A DNA stretch of 64,000 nt from Diadema setosum (GCF_964275005.1 NC_092705.1:5630641-5694640); one strand, 5' to 3'; positions 22,455 through 33,276 are shown, counted from the stretch's first letter. Notes: generated from the sequence alone by a model not told the origin. A program made the numbers and translations.

Positions 22455-22720
22455 ACAATTCGAAACCTGAGATTGAGAACTATTTTGAACTTGCCACTCG
22501 CACTCATGGTTATCGTAGAACAAGAGGCCATTCCATAAAACTAGCCAAAGCAAGGAGTCGCCTGGACATCAGGGGAAAAAAAAAAAACAACTTTTATAGC
22601 CAAAGAGAATAGGCCTAGTGTAGTAAATGAGTGGAACAAGCTTCCACAATCAGCTGTTGATGCCCCCACACTCATTAACCTCGAGAAGGCCCCATGGGAC
22701 CCCCTTAACCCTGCCACACC
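22455..22720 (+). mobile_element. L2/CR1-like LINE, C-terminal ORF2 remnant
   Basis: Conceptual translation in one frame and, after an A run near 22575, another gives FELATRTHGYRRTRGHSIKL, KARSRLDIRGK, FYSQR and VVNEWNKLPQSAVDAP. This is the characteristic C-terminus of L2 and CR1 ORF2 proteins, where RGHS.KL, .QR...WN.LP and VV.AP are conserved. Only the tail of the element is present. Confidence 0.65.
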
Positions 22721-24129
22721 GTGCTACATTTAGTGTTTATACTAATTATAGATGATATCCTATCGCCAAGAACGACTACATGTAGCAGTGGCCTTCAATA
22801 AAATTCAAGGTAAAAATTTGTGTTACGTCGTAGCTGTAGCCGCTCTGCACCACTTGCACTGTTTACCTCCCTCGCGAAGGCTTGGGCCAGGCTTGGCCTG
22901 CAGCATTGCTGCAAATAGTACTTTTAAATGGATTTTGGGGTACCTTCAAACTATATAAATATCTCCAGTTTAGTTAGGGGGCATAAATGATACGAGTTCC
23001 AAATATTCTTCAGATTAAAAGAAAAATTAAGTTTAATTTCACAGAAAACAAATGTCAATTTAAAGATAAAATAAATGCCTGTTGGTAGGGAGGACAGTGA
23101 AATCTGGTTATTTTGAAATAATATCTGTCAGTACACATTCTATTCTTGCAGGTCGAAGGGTGCGGACGTGCCGTGGTGCTCTCGCTGTTCTACTTGTACT
23201 ATTAACCGAATTTTGCATCTATTTTCTGCCTTTCAGCTTTGATTAATATTGTTTGTTCTTCTTGATCATATGAGTGAGCCTGTTTTTCATTTATTCGATC
23301 CTTAAGTGACACATTTCTGCTGAACTTGTTTTGAAATTTGACTGCGGATCTGAACCCAAAGGACAACGCATATCATCGTAAGTTGTTCGACTCACGGCAG
23401 TCAAGCACTGCTTTGCACAGTCTGTCGCAGTGCGTGCACGTCCGCTGCTCTTTAGCTTCCGCCCTATACAGTTTGAGTTACCGTGATTTATACATGTTAT
23501 CACTTACTTTACTACTTTGTTGTGTTGATGTTATATACTTCGTAAGATCATTTATCATTCATTGTAGCGAACAGTATATTGTCTTATTTTTCTATTTGTC
23601 TTAGATGTGTAGGCCTATTTTCCTGTGTTTTGAGTTATAGTATCCACTATCAGTATTAGCCATATATCTATATCTTTGATTGATTTCACCTGTAGTTTAT
23701 TTGTGAAAGGAAAGTATTATCTGTCTGTTACTGTGTTATTATATATCCACTGTGTATTTACACCCAGGTGTCAAAATTACATCTGATTCTGTGTATACTT
23801 GTGTAAACTGCAGTGTTCGGTCGCTGCACGTTGCCAAAGCTATAGTGTGTAGCTACATGTAGCTGCCATTTTGTTTCTCACCTCTTCTATACACGCGTTC
23901 TCTTTTGTAATTCCCTTTGTTCTATACTATCCGACCTATTTACTTTATAACTGAGAGGCCTCAGACGTTCTTTAGAGTTCCTTATCGCTTGGTCTCTCTT
24001 GTCATTGCCTGGTTTTTTCCTTTTCTTCGTATTCGGTCCGGTGCGCCTTTAGTCCTCCTTTTCCCTTTTATTCATTTCGCCTCTCCCTGCCCCACTTTAT
24101 TGTTTATCCCCACTCGATCCTCTCCCTAC
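22721..24129 (+). other. Region upstream of the second I-group LINE, partly its 5' UTR
   Basis: No open frame with a signature. The right part, at least from about 23800, is pyrimidine rich and probably the 5' UTR of the LINE that begins coding at 24130. I could not find the element boundary or a target duplication. Confidence 0.4.
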
Positions 24130-25563
24130 ATGGCCGTCACAATGGCGGCCATGTCTGGAATTCAGGACGTCCCTCCCCTCACTGATCCCGCTAATGACTC
24201 CGAAGAAAACCCCAACAACCTCTCAGAAATGGAACCTGACCCCACTCCGATTCCTAGCCGCGACACTGGCTTTACTGAAGTTTCAAGAAAAAGACAACGA
24301 CCGAATTCCCAACCATACTCCGATGACGAATCTGATCTGTTTCACACACCCACCCGTCCTCCCTTCAACCCGCATGTAACTATCATTGGCACAGTCAAAA
24401 ACATTACTCTCATCAACCCCATCCAGATCGCACGTGAAATAAACAAGCTAGTAGGAAAAGTGTCTCAAGTCCAACGCAAACAAAAATCCTTCACTATCAA
24501 ATGTTTCAATCCTAAACAGGTTCGTACTCTTATGGAACTGAATGAATTCTGCAAAACCCCAATTCGTGTCACTAACGACAAGTCATTCTCTCCTGTTCTA
24601 AAAGGTGTCATCAAACGCGTCTCGCCCGAGTTAACGGAACAAGACATCAAGGAGGCGCTGGCGGGCCAGGATGTGACCGAAGTTAAGCGCATCTCAAAGC
24701 GATCAAACGATGGTCCCACCCCAACCAATGTACTTGTTCTCTCTTTCGACTGCCCCTCACTTCCAGAATCAGTGTGCATTGGCTACGAAACTTTCCCAGT
24801 AAGTGTATATGTTCCCCCTGTTTCTCGCTGTTTTCACTGCCAGAGGTTTGGTCACACAAAAGATACATGTAGATCTAAACAGCGTTGTGTAAGGTGTGGA
24901 GAAAACCATGATCTCTCTTCTTGCCCGTCCAAATCCAATCCAAAATGTCTGCGATGCGGGGGCCCCCATAGCGCGGCATATGCAGGTTGCCCAAAGTTCA
25001 AACTTGCACGTAAAGTGCAAAATTACTCCACTTTGAATCATGTTTCCTACGCTGAAGCTGCGAAAAAACTACAGGTTACCCAATCCAACACCCAGGCTTT
25101 GAATTCTAACCCAGATCAATCTGACCCGCAACATCTCCCAGGTCCTCATGTGCCCGATTCTCCTCCTCAATCCACCATACCTGCTCCCATTCATAACTCC
25201 AAGTCCAACCCTACCACCTCCTCCACCACTACTTCTCGCTCCCATCCTACCACTGTGAATGTGACCCATGCATTTACTCAACCCCAACAGGCTACTGACA
25301 GGGCCCAGGTTCACAGAAGCCTCCCAGTCCCCACAGATACAAATACGGCCTCCACTCAAACTAACAAACGGCAACTCCCTCCTACAACATCCATCCTCCT
25401 AGTAGAAAAACTAGTCTCCTTTGTGAGCACAGTTATCAACAATCTTCATGCGGCTGATTCTGACCACAAGAGAATCATGTTAGTTGTTCAATCTGCAAAC
25501 ACTTGCTTCGATGTGGTCGTTTCCCAGGAAAAGATATTCGAACTCCTACACCAGATCCAATAA
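24130..25563 (+). CDS. LINE ORF1: RNA-binding protein with three CCHC zinc knuckles
   Basis: 477 aa from ATG 24130 (MAVTMAAMSG), the first ATG of the frame; ATGs at 24142 and 24151 are alternatives and the 24142 context (ACAATGG) is strong. Order: acidic, proline-rich N-terminus; RRM-like middle (VTIIGTVKNITLINPIQIA onward); knuckles at about residues 233-298 (CFHCQRFGHTKDTC, CVRCGENHDLSSC, CLRCGGPHSAAYAGC); and a Ser/Thr/Pro-rich C-terminal third. It packages the element RNA. The stop TAA shares two bases with the ORF2 start. Confidence 0.9.
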   Translation: MAVTMAAMSGIQDVPPLTDPANDSEENPNNLSEMEPDPTPIPSRDTGFTEVSRKRQRPNSQPYSDDESDLFHTPTRPPFNPHVTIIGTVKNITLINPIQIAREINKLVGKVSQVQRKQKSFTIKCFNPKQVRTLMELNEFCKTPIRVTNDKSFSPVLKGVIKRVSPELTEQDIKEALAGQDVTEVKRISKRSNDGPTPTNVLVLSFDCPSLPESVCIGYETFPVSVYVPPVSRCFHCQRFGHTKDTCRSKQRCVRCGENHDLSSCPSKSNPKCLRCGGPHSAAYAGCPKFKLARKVQNYSTLNHVSYAEAAKKLQVTQSNTQALNSNPDQSDPQHLPGPHVPDSPPQSTIPAPIHNSKSNPTTSSTTTSRSHPTTVNVTHAFTQPQQATDRAQVHRSLPVPTDTNTASTQTNKRQLPPTTSILLVEKLVSFVSTVINNLHAADSDHKRIMLVVQSANTCFDVVVSQEKIFELLHQIQ

Positions 25564-28500
25564 TGGATCTGAGCCTCATTATTTGGCAGTGGAACGCCAG
25601 AGGGCTCCCCTCTAATGGCGCGGAGCTGACTCAACACATCTACTCTTCCCCTTCTCCCCCACATGTTATCCTCGTGCAAGAGACCTGGTGTCACGATGAC
25701 ACAAATTTCTCAATTCCTAAGTATACTGCTCTGTGGCGCAATCGCGTCTCATCACGTGGAGGTGGCTGTGCAATCTTTATTCATCAAGACGTAAATTTCA
25801 GCAATGTTCATTATTTCCCTCACCTAGAGGGCTTAAAAGTCAATATTCTGTATAGAAATGTTTCTGTCACTGTGATAAATTTTTACAATCCCATAAAAAG
25901 ATTGTCCACACAAGATTTACTTTCACTTACAGTCGACTGCTTGCCATACTATGTCATTGGAGGAGATTTTAACGCCCACCATCCTGCATGGGGAGGAACC
26001 ACTATGGACCTCAACGGAAAAGTCATATTTGAATTTTGCAATGATCACGATATTGTTATACTTAACGATTCCTCAGCAACGCGCTTTGACATTGCTAGAG
26101 GATCTTCCACATCAATTGACCTCACTCTTGTTCCTCCGTCATTAGCCCCCCACTGTAACTGGTCGGTATCCCCGTTTTCCCTCGGGAGTGATCATTACCT
26201 TATATATTGCAGTGTTCATTTTACTTTGCCATTAAAGCGACTTTCCATACCTAGCGCTTCCTCTCAAAATCATGACAATCTTCCGCCCCGTTGGGCTTTT
26301 CGAAGAGCCAATTGGGAATTATTTCAGCGTGAACTAGAATTGTTACATCATTCACACAGCTCCCGTCCAGCAAATATTTACGATTTGTATGATCTTTTTC
26401 TACAATGTATTACCCAAGCTGCTAATGCTTCTATTCCCCTCCAGACCCCGACCTGTCGCCCACCTCTTCCCTGGTGGTCGGCGGCCTGTTCGAGAGCCGT
26501 CCGCGACCGTCATCGTGCCAAACGCAAGCTTGATAAGTCATATCTTTACGATGACTTAATCACTTATCTACAATTCAATGCTGCAGCCAGGCGCACCATT
26601 TTATCAGCCAAACGTTCTCATTTCACTACTTTTTGCAACTCTTTGAACCGTTTTTCCCCACTCTCAGATGTATGGTGCAAAGTAAAACTATTGTCTAACA
26701 ATAACACCAGGAGTACCTTCCCACCCATACTTATAAACGATACTTATACTCATGACGCCCACTGTATCGCCAATGCTATGGCAGTTGCTTTCTCTCAAAA
26801 GCCTTCTTTAACTCCCACTCTCCCTCTCCCTACTTCCCAACCCCCATCCTATATACATGACAATGATTCTCCTCTCAACGCTCCTTTCACTCCCAAAGAG
26901 CTCGAAATGGCGATCAAAGCTTCCAAGAACTCAGCCCCTGGGGGCGATGGAATCAACAAACAGTTGTTAAGCCATTTAAGTGACAATATGTTTTGCTCTC
27001 TGTTAGAGATTATTAACATGAGTTGGGATACGTCTGTGATCCCGCCCCAATGGAAACACTCAATTATCAAGCCCATACTAAAGCCTGGCAAGGACAAACA
27101 CTCCATCAGCTCCTACCGCCCAATTTCTCTCACACCTATTGTATGTAAACTCATGGAACGTATGATTGTCCGTAGACTCTCGTACATTATTGATAAATAT
27201 GATTTAATTTCTTCCCATCAGTCTGCTTTCCTCCGACATCGTAGAATTCTCAATAATCTCCTTTGCTTAGAATCCGAAGTAAGGAAATCCTTATTCAGTA
27301 AAGGATATACGGTCGCTATCTTTCTTGACATTTGTCAAGCCTTCGACTCTATTAATCATCAGGCACTGCTTTCCAGACTTTACTCAGTGGGACTTCGAGG
27401 CCGATTTCTAAGCTGGGTACAAAGTTTTCTGGACTCACGAACTTTTCAGGTGCAAATAAACTCCACACTTTCAGACATTCGTACATGCCAAGCTGGCCTC
27501 CCGCAAGGTAGCGTCATTAGTCCTCTATTATTCAATTTGTTTATTGATGAAATTATACATTATTGTGCATCAAACGTGTCTATGTATGCTGACGACATCG
27601 CTTTATGGCATTCTTCTACCAGTCTTCGTCACATCAATACAAAACTCCAGTCCGATGTGAATAGCATCTCTGATTGGATGACACAGTATGGACTCTCTCT
27701 GTCTACTAATAAATCTAAAGTGGTTATATTTCACTCTCGCCAAGTTTCTCCCACAGGTTTCTGCATTCGTCTCCAGAACGCTCCGCTTGAAGTCGTCCCT
27801 TCTCATAAATACCTAGGGGTTACCCTTGATTACTCCTTGTCATGGTCCCCTCATGTTCAAGACATCTTAATGAAATGCAACAAACGGTTAAACCTCCTCC
27901 GTTCGCTAACCGGTTCAAACTGGGGCGCCGATACACAAATCCTTCTCTTACTCTACCGGTCTCTAGTCCGCCCTCATCTCGACTACGCCTGTGAAATCTA
28001 TGGTTCTTTATCCCCGCTCCTTTCAAGCAAACTAGATACAGTACACGGCCATGCCCTTCGAATATGCACCGGCGCGCTACCATCCACTGCCCTGCATGCA
28101 CTTCAAGTAGAATGTAACGAACCACCACTCCATATACGCCGTGAAAGGGCCGCCTTCAATTACTGCGCCTACATATACACACTGTCCCCACTTCACCCCG
28201 TCCGAAAAGCCATTGTCAACTGCTGGCAATACTCTTCGAATAAATGGCCACAAAACAAACTTCCTTTCGCTCTCCGAGTCAAGCCGCTTACGGACACTTT
28301 CCTAAAGCTGCAACCAATGCATGTTCATCCCAGTCCCCCTTGGTCCATTGAACATCCCAATATTGACTTCTCTCTTCTCAGCTCATGTCCCAAGACCGCC
28401 CTCCCTTCAGCGCAATATCAAACTGCTCTTCATACCATAAAGACCACATATTCAAACCACCTGACAATTTACACTGACGGTTCCCATGATCCCTCCACTA

Positions 28501-29300
28501 ACTGTTCTGGCATTGGAATTTACGTACCTCACTATCGTCATGAAATAAGTGAAAAGGTTTCACCCATCTCAATATGTCGTACAGAACTGGTAGCAATTCT
28601 TCTTGCCCTATCATGGCTGGAATCCTCTCCCCCTCTCAAAGCTGTTATTTTCTCAGATTCTCTCAGTGCCTTAACACTTTTGAATAACCACACCTCAAAT
28701 ATCCTTGACCTTCCCAATGAAGTCCTTCTTAAATGCTCAAATCTTGTAATGAATGGGTGTGACATCACTTTAGCATGGGTACCAGCTCACTGTGGTCTAG
28801 CGGGCAACGAAAAAGCCGATTATCTTGCCAAACTAAGTTTACGTAAGAACATTACAATCAGTGTTCCTCTAAGTGTTGATGATATACGACATGTAATTAA
28901 ACATAGGTGTCTTGACGCTTGGAACGCGTTATGGCGCTCGTCCAAGAAAGGACGCCATCTTTTCAACATCCAACCCTGTGCCTCAAACACCTTCACCTTT
29001 GAAAGTCTGAATAGACGTGATGAAATAATAACTCACCGACTCCGCATGGGCAGAGCCAGATTAGCAACTTTTTATCATATTATCCGTAAGCATCCCACTG
29101 GTCTTTGCTCAATATGCAATGCACTGGAAACCGTGGAACATTATCTATTACACTGCAAACAACACACAAATCAACGTACAAATCTCATGCGTGCTATCCA
29201 TAAGCAATCACTAAACATCTCTGATTTACTCGCAAATCACAAAGCTCTGGACGCAGTTATTGCCTATGTCAAGGAAACCAACAAATATCACAGTATTTAA
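25563..29300 (+). CDS. LINE ORF2: endonuclease, reverse transcriptase, RNase H
   Basis: 1245 aa from the ATG inside TAATG at 25561-25565. APE-type endonuclease: QETW near residue 39, GDFNAHH near 134, GSDHY near 208. RT: SSYRPISLT, FLDICQAFD near 587, LPQGSVISPLLF, YADD near 673, YLGVTLD. RNase H: YTDGS near 968, ELVAI, FSDSLSAL near 1029 and AHCGLAGNEKADYLA near 1074, so the D-E-D-D set is present. A C-terminal zinc motif, CSICNALETVEHYLLHC, begins near 1181. The protein nicks target DNA, reverse-transcribes the element RNA in place and removes the RNA strand. No frame break was found. Confidence 0.92.
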   Translation: MDLSLIIWQWNARGLPSNGAELTQHIYSSPSPPHVILVQETWCHDDTNFSIPKYTALWRNRVSSRGGGCAIFIHQDVNFSNVHYFPHLEGLKVNILYRNVSVTVINFYNPIKRLSTQDLLSLTVDCLPYYVIGGDFNAHHPAWGGTTMDLNGKVIFEFCNDHDIVILNDSSATRFDIARGSSTSIDLTLVPPSLAPHCNWSVSPFSLGSDHYLIYCSVHFTLPLKRLSIPSASSQNHDNLPPRWAFRRANWELFQRELELLHHSHSSRPANIYDLYDLFLQCITQAANASIPLQTPTCRPPLPWWSAACSRAVRDRHRAKRKLDKSYLYDDLITYLQFNAAARRTILSAKRSHFTTFCNSLNRFSPLSDVWCKVKLLSNNNTRSTFPPILINDTYTHDAHCIANAMAVAFSQKPSLTPTLPLPTSQPPSYIHDNDSPLNAPFTPKELEMAIKASKNSAPGGDGINKQLLSHLSDNMFCSLLEIINMSWDTSVIPPQWKHSIIKPILKPGKDKHSISSYRPISLTPIVCKLMERMIVRRLSYIIDKYDLISSHQSAFLRHRRILNNLLCLESEVRKSLFSKGYTVAIFLDICQAFDSINHQALLSRLYSVGLRGRFLSWVQSFLDSRTFQVQINSTLSDIRTCQAGLPQGSVISPLLFNLFIDEIIHYCASNVSMYADDIALWHSSTSLRHINTKLQSDVNSISDWMTQYGLSLSTNKSKVVIFHSRQVSPTGFCIRLQNAPLEVVPSHKYLGVTLDYSLSWSPHVQDILMKCNKRLNLLRSLTGSNWGADTQILLLLYRSLVRPHLDYACEIYGSLSPLLSSKLDTVHGHALRICTGALPSTALHALQVECNEPPLHIRRERAAFNYCAYIYTLSPLHPVRKAIVNCWQYSSNKWPQNKLPFALRVKPLTDTFLKLQPMHVHPSPPWSIEHPNIDFSLLSSCPKTALPSAQYQTALHTIKTTYSNHLTIYTDGSHDPSTNCSGIGIYVPHYRHEISEKVSPISICRTELVAILLALSWLESSPPLKAVIFSDSLSALTLLNNHTSNILDLPNEVLLKCSNLVMNGCDITLAWVPAHCGLAGNEKADYLAKLSLRKNITISVPLSVDDIRHVIKHRCLDAWNALWRSSKKGRHLFNIQPCASNTFTFESLNRRDEIITHRLRMGRARLATFYHIIRKHPTGLCSICNALETVEHYLLHCKQHTNQRTNLMRAIHKQSLNISDLLANHKALDAVIAYVKETNKYHSI

Positions 29301-30256
29301 GATTGCATAACTTTGCTGTAGCATGGACTTCGCAAAGTCTTGCAGAATGTACATGTACTTTATCATTTTGCAAACGTAGATTTCAAGATATTTTTCGAGT
29401 CGTCGTATCATATGTTATTATGCATTATTGTTATTATCAATTACTTGTTTATTAATAATGTCTCCCACGTTGCTATGGAATGCACTTGAAGATGTATGTA
29501 CATGTATCATACATCTTCATATATAATTGCGAGTTGCCTGTACACATGTCTTGTTGGCATATATTTGCTTATCAATGATATGTGGGTTTTTGTGTTTGTT
29601 TCGTTTTTTTTTTTTTTTCTCATGCTTGATTGTGATAAATCTCACTTATGTTTTATTTAGTCTCGTTTTCCCCTTCCCAGTACACAGGGGAAGGACTTTC
29701 AATCTCTCCTATCCTCAGCGTAATAGACGACATTCGCAGCGGACATCGCTCTCCGGTCCCCTCCGACAACAAGCCGACCTTGGTCAGCCGTCACGTCGAG
29801 GCCTCCATCCGTCCACCTCGCCTCTAGGTGCCGGAATCTGCAGCAAGCGGGTTTGGGGAGTCACTCGCTGCTGCAGATCCCGGCATCTCCCTCAATGGGT
29901 CTCTATTATATAAAATATATACATGTATATTGTCTTACGTTCCTTGCGGGCGTTTCCCTAGCAAGAACAGGGGATCTTTTCGTTCATATACCTATTGTGT
30001 AATTTTAGAAATGATACATTTTTCATTATTTTTGTGGTGAGAACAACTTAAAATGTTTGTTAACCCCCTTTCGTATGAGTCGCCTGCACCTAATTAATAC
30101 TTTAAATCTGTGGTTTGAATTTATTTTGAAGATTGTTATGACTCCCACTTTCTGGCACTAAATTGTACTTTTATTTTCTGGGGCTTGAAGCCCGCAGGTA
30201 TACTCATACGTCTTTGATTCCAAGATTATATCTGTATCATATTTCTCCGTTGTTTG
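29301..30256 (+). other. Downstream region of LINE copy 2, probable 3' UTR
   Basis: Contains a hairpin at about 29487-29519 (GAAGATGTATG...CATACATCTTC), a pyrimidine-rich then GC-rich block, a strong stem-loop at 29829-29885 and an inverted pair around 30072-30090 and 30190-30211. A GGCACTAAAT motif near 30155 resembles the sequence just before the tail of copy 1 (CGCCACTAAAC), so the element may end near there. No repeat tail is visible. Confidence 0.4.
29829..29885 (+). repeat. Stem-loop downstream of LINE ORF2
   Basis: TGCCGGAATCTGCAGCAAGC pairs with the later CTGCTGCAGATCCCGGCA: about 19 pairs with one mismatch and one bulge around an 18-20 nt loop. It lies about 530 bases past the ORF2 stop. 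It could be a 3' UTR structure recognised by the element RT, as known for some LINEs, or chance. Confidence 0.6.
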
Positions 30257-30380
30257 CTGCAAATATTTTTCTGTATCAACGCCTTAGAGCTCCTTGATAT
30301 AAACACTGCAAATATTTTTCTGTATATGCAAATGTTTTTCTGTATCAACGCCTTAGAGCTCCTTTATATAAACACTGTAT
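30257..30380. repeat. Imperfect tandem duplication
   Basis: A block of about 50 bp (TTTTTCTGTATCAACGCCTT then AGAGCTCCTT and ATATAAACAC) occurs twice, at about 30259-30308 and 30330-30378, with a short extra piece between. Confidence 0.75.
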
Positions 30381-30656
30381 ATATATTTTTTTTTCTTCTC
30401 TCTTTCGAAACAATGATACAGTTATAGTAATTTTATCTATTTCGTAAAAAAACTTATCATTGTGCGTGTGCTCTATTTAAATACTTTACATTATTTTGGG
30501 TTGAACCATGATATGGGTGTGTCTGTGCGTGGTTGGAGGTGTGTGTATGTGGTTGAGTGTGTGCACGTGGATGAGTTAGTGTGCGGTACACGCGCGCGTG
30601 TATTGTTTAGTTATTTGTGTTTGTCTGAAGAATATGAGGTATTCATCAATATCATA

Positions 30657-30793
30657 TGAGCTCCCTCGTGGAGACGTAATGAGCTCCTTTATGGAGACAA
30701 TATGAGCTCCCTCGTGGAGACTTTATGAGCTCCTTTGTGGAGACTACATGAGCTCCCTCGTGGAGACGATATGAGCTCCCTCGAGGAGACTTG
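30657..30793. repeat. Minisatellite of about 23-bp units
   Basis: Six head-to-tail copies of a unit reading ATGAGCTCCCTCGTGGAGAC plus 3-4 variable bases. Two alternating types are visible, CCCTCGTGG and CCTTTRTGG. The unit is nearly self-complementary (GAGCTCC...GGAG), so each could form a small hairpin. Confidence 0.85.
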
Positions 30794-32075
30794 GTATGCA
30801 TTTAATATTCTTGTTTATATCTCTTTAAGATCTATAATGTTTGGTTTATGTTTAAGTGCTGTCTGGGGCAAATTATTTGTATAGGGCCCCATTTCTCTCT
30901 CTTTCTCTTCTTTCGTTCTTTAAAATAACAACAACAACAACACAAAAATGTCCTATTGAACATTTTTCTAGTTCTTGTCAAATTTGGAATGGGATATGAA
31001 GGACTTTTAAAAAATCCATATGGACGTGGTATCACATGAAAGCATGAAGTATGGGGATCATTTTCCAATCATTATTTTACTGCTAGTCTTGTTTTAGAGG
31101 GTCCGATTTTGCAGTAAGATTTTTAAATGTAATCTTTAAGTTAAAAGATTGTAACTTTACCAAGTTTTTATCGATTTAGCTGATTAATTGTCTTTCTCTT
31201 GGCAGGACATATACCAAACTTGTCTGGTTTTTATAAAAGAATCCAAGCAAAAGTCATTGGCCTCCCTACTGTTGGATTTTTGCTTTCCTGCCACCCTGCG
31301 GGCCCAACATTGCCATAAGAAAAACTTTTTAAAATGTCCAGCAATACACTATTTCTAATCAAAAACATGATAGGTGTTTTTTTTTTTTTTTTTTTTTTAA
31401 ATGAGTTCTTTATGCGGGAGCCTTCTTTGCTGCTCAAAAATGTTAAATGGATATTCAGGTCCCTTCAAACTCATCCCTCTCTTCCACACTATATTCTAAT
31501 CATCCTCACATTAGGATTTCACATTGAACTTAAGAATATTTCTGGGTGGCTCCCACAAAAGTGCTGTAATTTGTGCTGTTGCTGTATTATTTTTTACCAG
31601 AATCTGGTAACTTTTAAAAAATACCCTAAAGAACAATGTGTCCACATCTGCCTATAATCGCAGTTTTACTGTTTCCAATAATATCAAGTTTCAAGTCAAT
31701 AGGTGAGAGGATGCATTTCTTTTGGGCAGCATTTACAATGCTCATGTACACATTTGCAAAAAAAAAACAATCATTTCAAATTTGAAGTCAATAGGTGAGA
31801 GGGTGCATTTCCCTTAGGTAATGCATCCTCTCACCTCCAAACAACCAGGAACATAGTCATCCCCATGTTTCCAATTTCCATGTTGTCGAAAAGAAACATT
31901 CCCACATTCTGTGTAATTTTTAACTACATCATAGCAAGTTTCACTCTACCTCAAAGTCCACTGCAACATTCATCTTGTGCACTCATAACATACATTCATT
32001 TGAAGCCAATACCTCAATTTGAATTCAAGTTGTTCACTTTTATAATTGCATGATTCTGGCATACAACTCGTCAAA
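30794..32075. other. Intergenic AT-rich DNA
   Basis: No gene. It holds an ACA repeat (30927-30943), a T tract (31377-31399) and a duplicated motif GTCAATAGGTGAGAGG (about 31696 and 31784). The second copy also forms a hairpin with CCTCTCACC near 31828. Confidence 0.5.
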
Positions 32076-32346
32076 TGCCCTGCAGAAGGGCCTTACCTGA
32101 TGCGTTATACACACAAAAAAGGTACTTTTTTTAGATAATCACATTTTTGATGTTCGAATGTCTCTGTAAAATGAAGTTCTTAATTTTCTGGGCTAGAAAT
32201 TTATCTCCATGTAGTCAATATTATTGTACACTGTTCTTCAGAATTTGAATCAATAATCTTATGATAGTTTTTACGCTACACTCACTTTTATGCTAAGACC
32301 TTTCTGCCAGGAACAATTACCTAAGCTAAGGCCCTTCTGCAGGGCA
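32076..32346. repeat. Possible small element with 20-bp perfect terminal inverted repeats
   Basis: TGCCCTGCAGAAGGGCCTTA at 32076-32095 and its exact reverse complement at 32327-32346 enclose 231 bp of AT-rich DNA. No target duplication was recognised, so a MITE is likely but not proven. Confidence 0.5.
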
Positions 32347-32902
32347 ACCAACGAACTGTGCACGTCTCATGTAAAGTGCTCATTCAGAGCATACATGCTT
32401 TTCTTAGACAGCATAAAAAATGACAGCATCTATGACATGACACCAAAGACAGGAGATTTCTCATTGGCATTTGATCATATTAAACTCATTTCCACAAGAG
32501 ATATATTATTACCTTTCGCTTTCTAGCAATATCAGGATGGAACTTTACCAATGCAATTCAGCTGTCTGTACCTTTGGCCCAATAATCATTGTCATGAAAT
32601 TTCATAGTCATTTAAATGCCCACTCAACTCAAAATTATTGTGCCATAATTGAGCAAGAACAAAGAACCAGGACGCAAACTAATGCGGTGTACTCAAAGCA
32701 CTTTGTCGGAAACTTGAAAGCATATCTTCTTATCAGTCCACCAATCTACTCTCTGCTATACCAATACCCAACCCTAGTTCCGACATCTCTGGATCGAGGA
32801 TGGTTTGATTAATATTTGTAAATTATTTTTCATCTGACGCTCGGTCAGAGTAAGTAGTGTAACCTTATATCGAGTTACATTCACACCAACCAAATGGTAC
32901 TA

Positions 32903-33204
32903 CAGAGACTCCAACCCCAAGCACCTTCTGATCTGGAGATTCTCCCTCCTGAAACCCCTAGCAAACGGGAGACCCAAGTTTATGTGTGCGAAGCGCGAAG
33001 TTCCTAGAGTTATAGATGCTCTCTGGTGCTATCTAAGGCTTATTTTTGCAATATACGATAGCAATAAGTAAGAAATCCTTTTCAACGGGAGACATTGAGC
33101 CAGGGCGGGAGAAATTAAATCTCAAACGGGAGAACGGGAGATTTTGCAAAAGTGGGTTTTCGGCGGGAGATCTCCCGTCGAAAACGGGAGAGTTGGAGTC
33201 TCTG
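32903..33204. mobile_element. MITE with CAGAGACTCCAAC termini
   Basis: 302 bp; both ends read CAGAGACTCCAAC inwards. Flanked by GTACTA at 32897-32902 and 33205-33210. The right half is rich in CGGGAG motifs and has a near-perfect palindrome at about 33154-33186 around GGGAGATCTCCC. No coding capacity; superfamily unassigned. Confidence 0.65.
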
Positions 33205-33276
33205 GTACTATAGGCTTTTACAATTTTTTGGACATCACATAGCATGGCAACGCAGAACAGTATCAAATTAATAGTA

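Larger units (their letters stand above)
24130..29300 (+). mobile_element. I-group LINE with both ORFs open (copy 2)
   Basis: Coordinates give the coding core; the 5' and 3' ends were not fixed, though the 3' region likely extends to about 30.2 kb. The architecture equals the copy at 10132-16655 (knuckle ORF1, then endonuclease-RT-RNase H ORF2) but the proteins are only distantly similar and base composition differs: this copy is C-rich on the coding strand, the other A-rich. They are thus two families. Both ORFs are uninterrupted, so this copy may be recently active. Confidence 0.88.
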
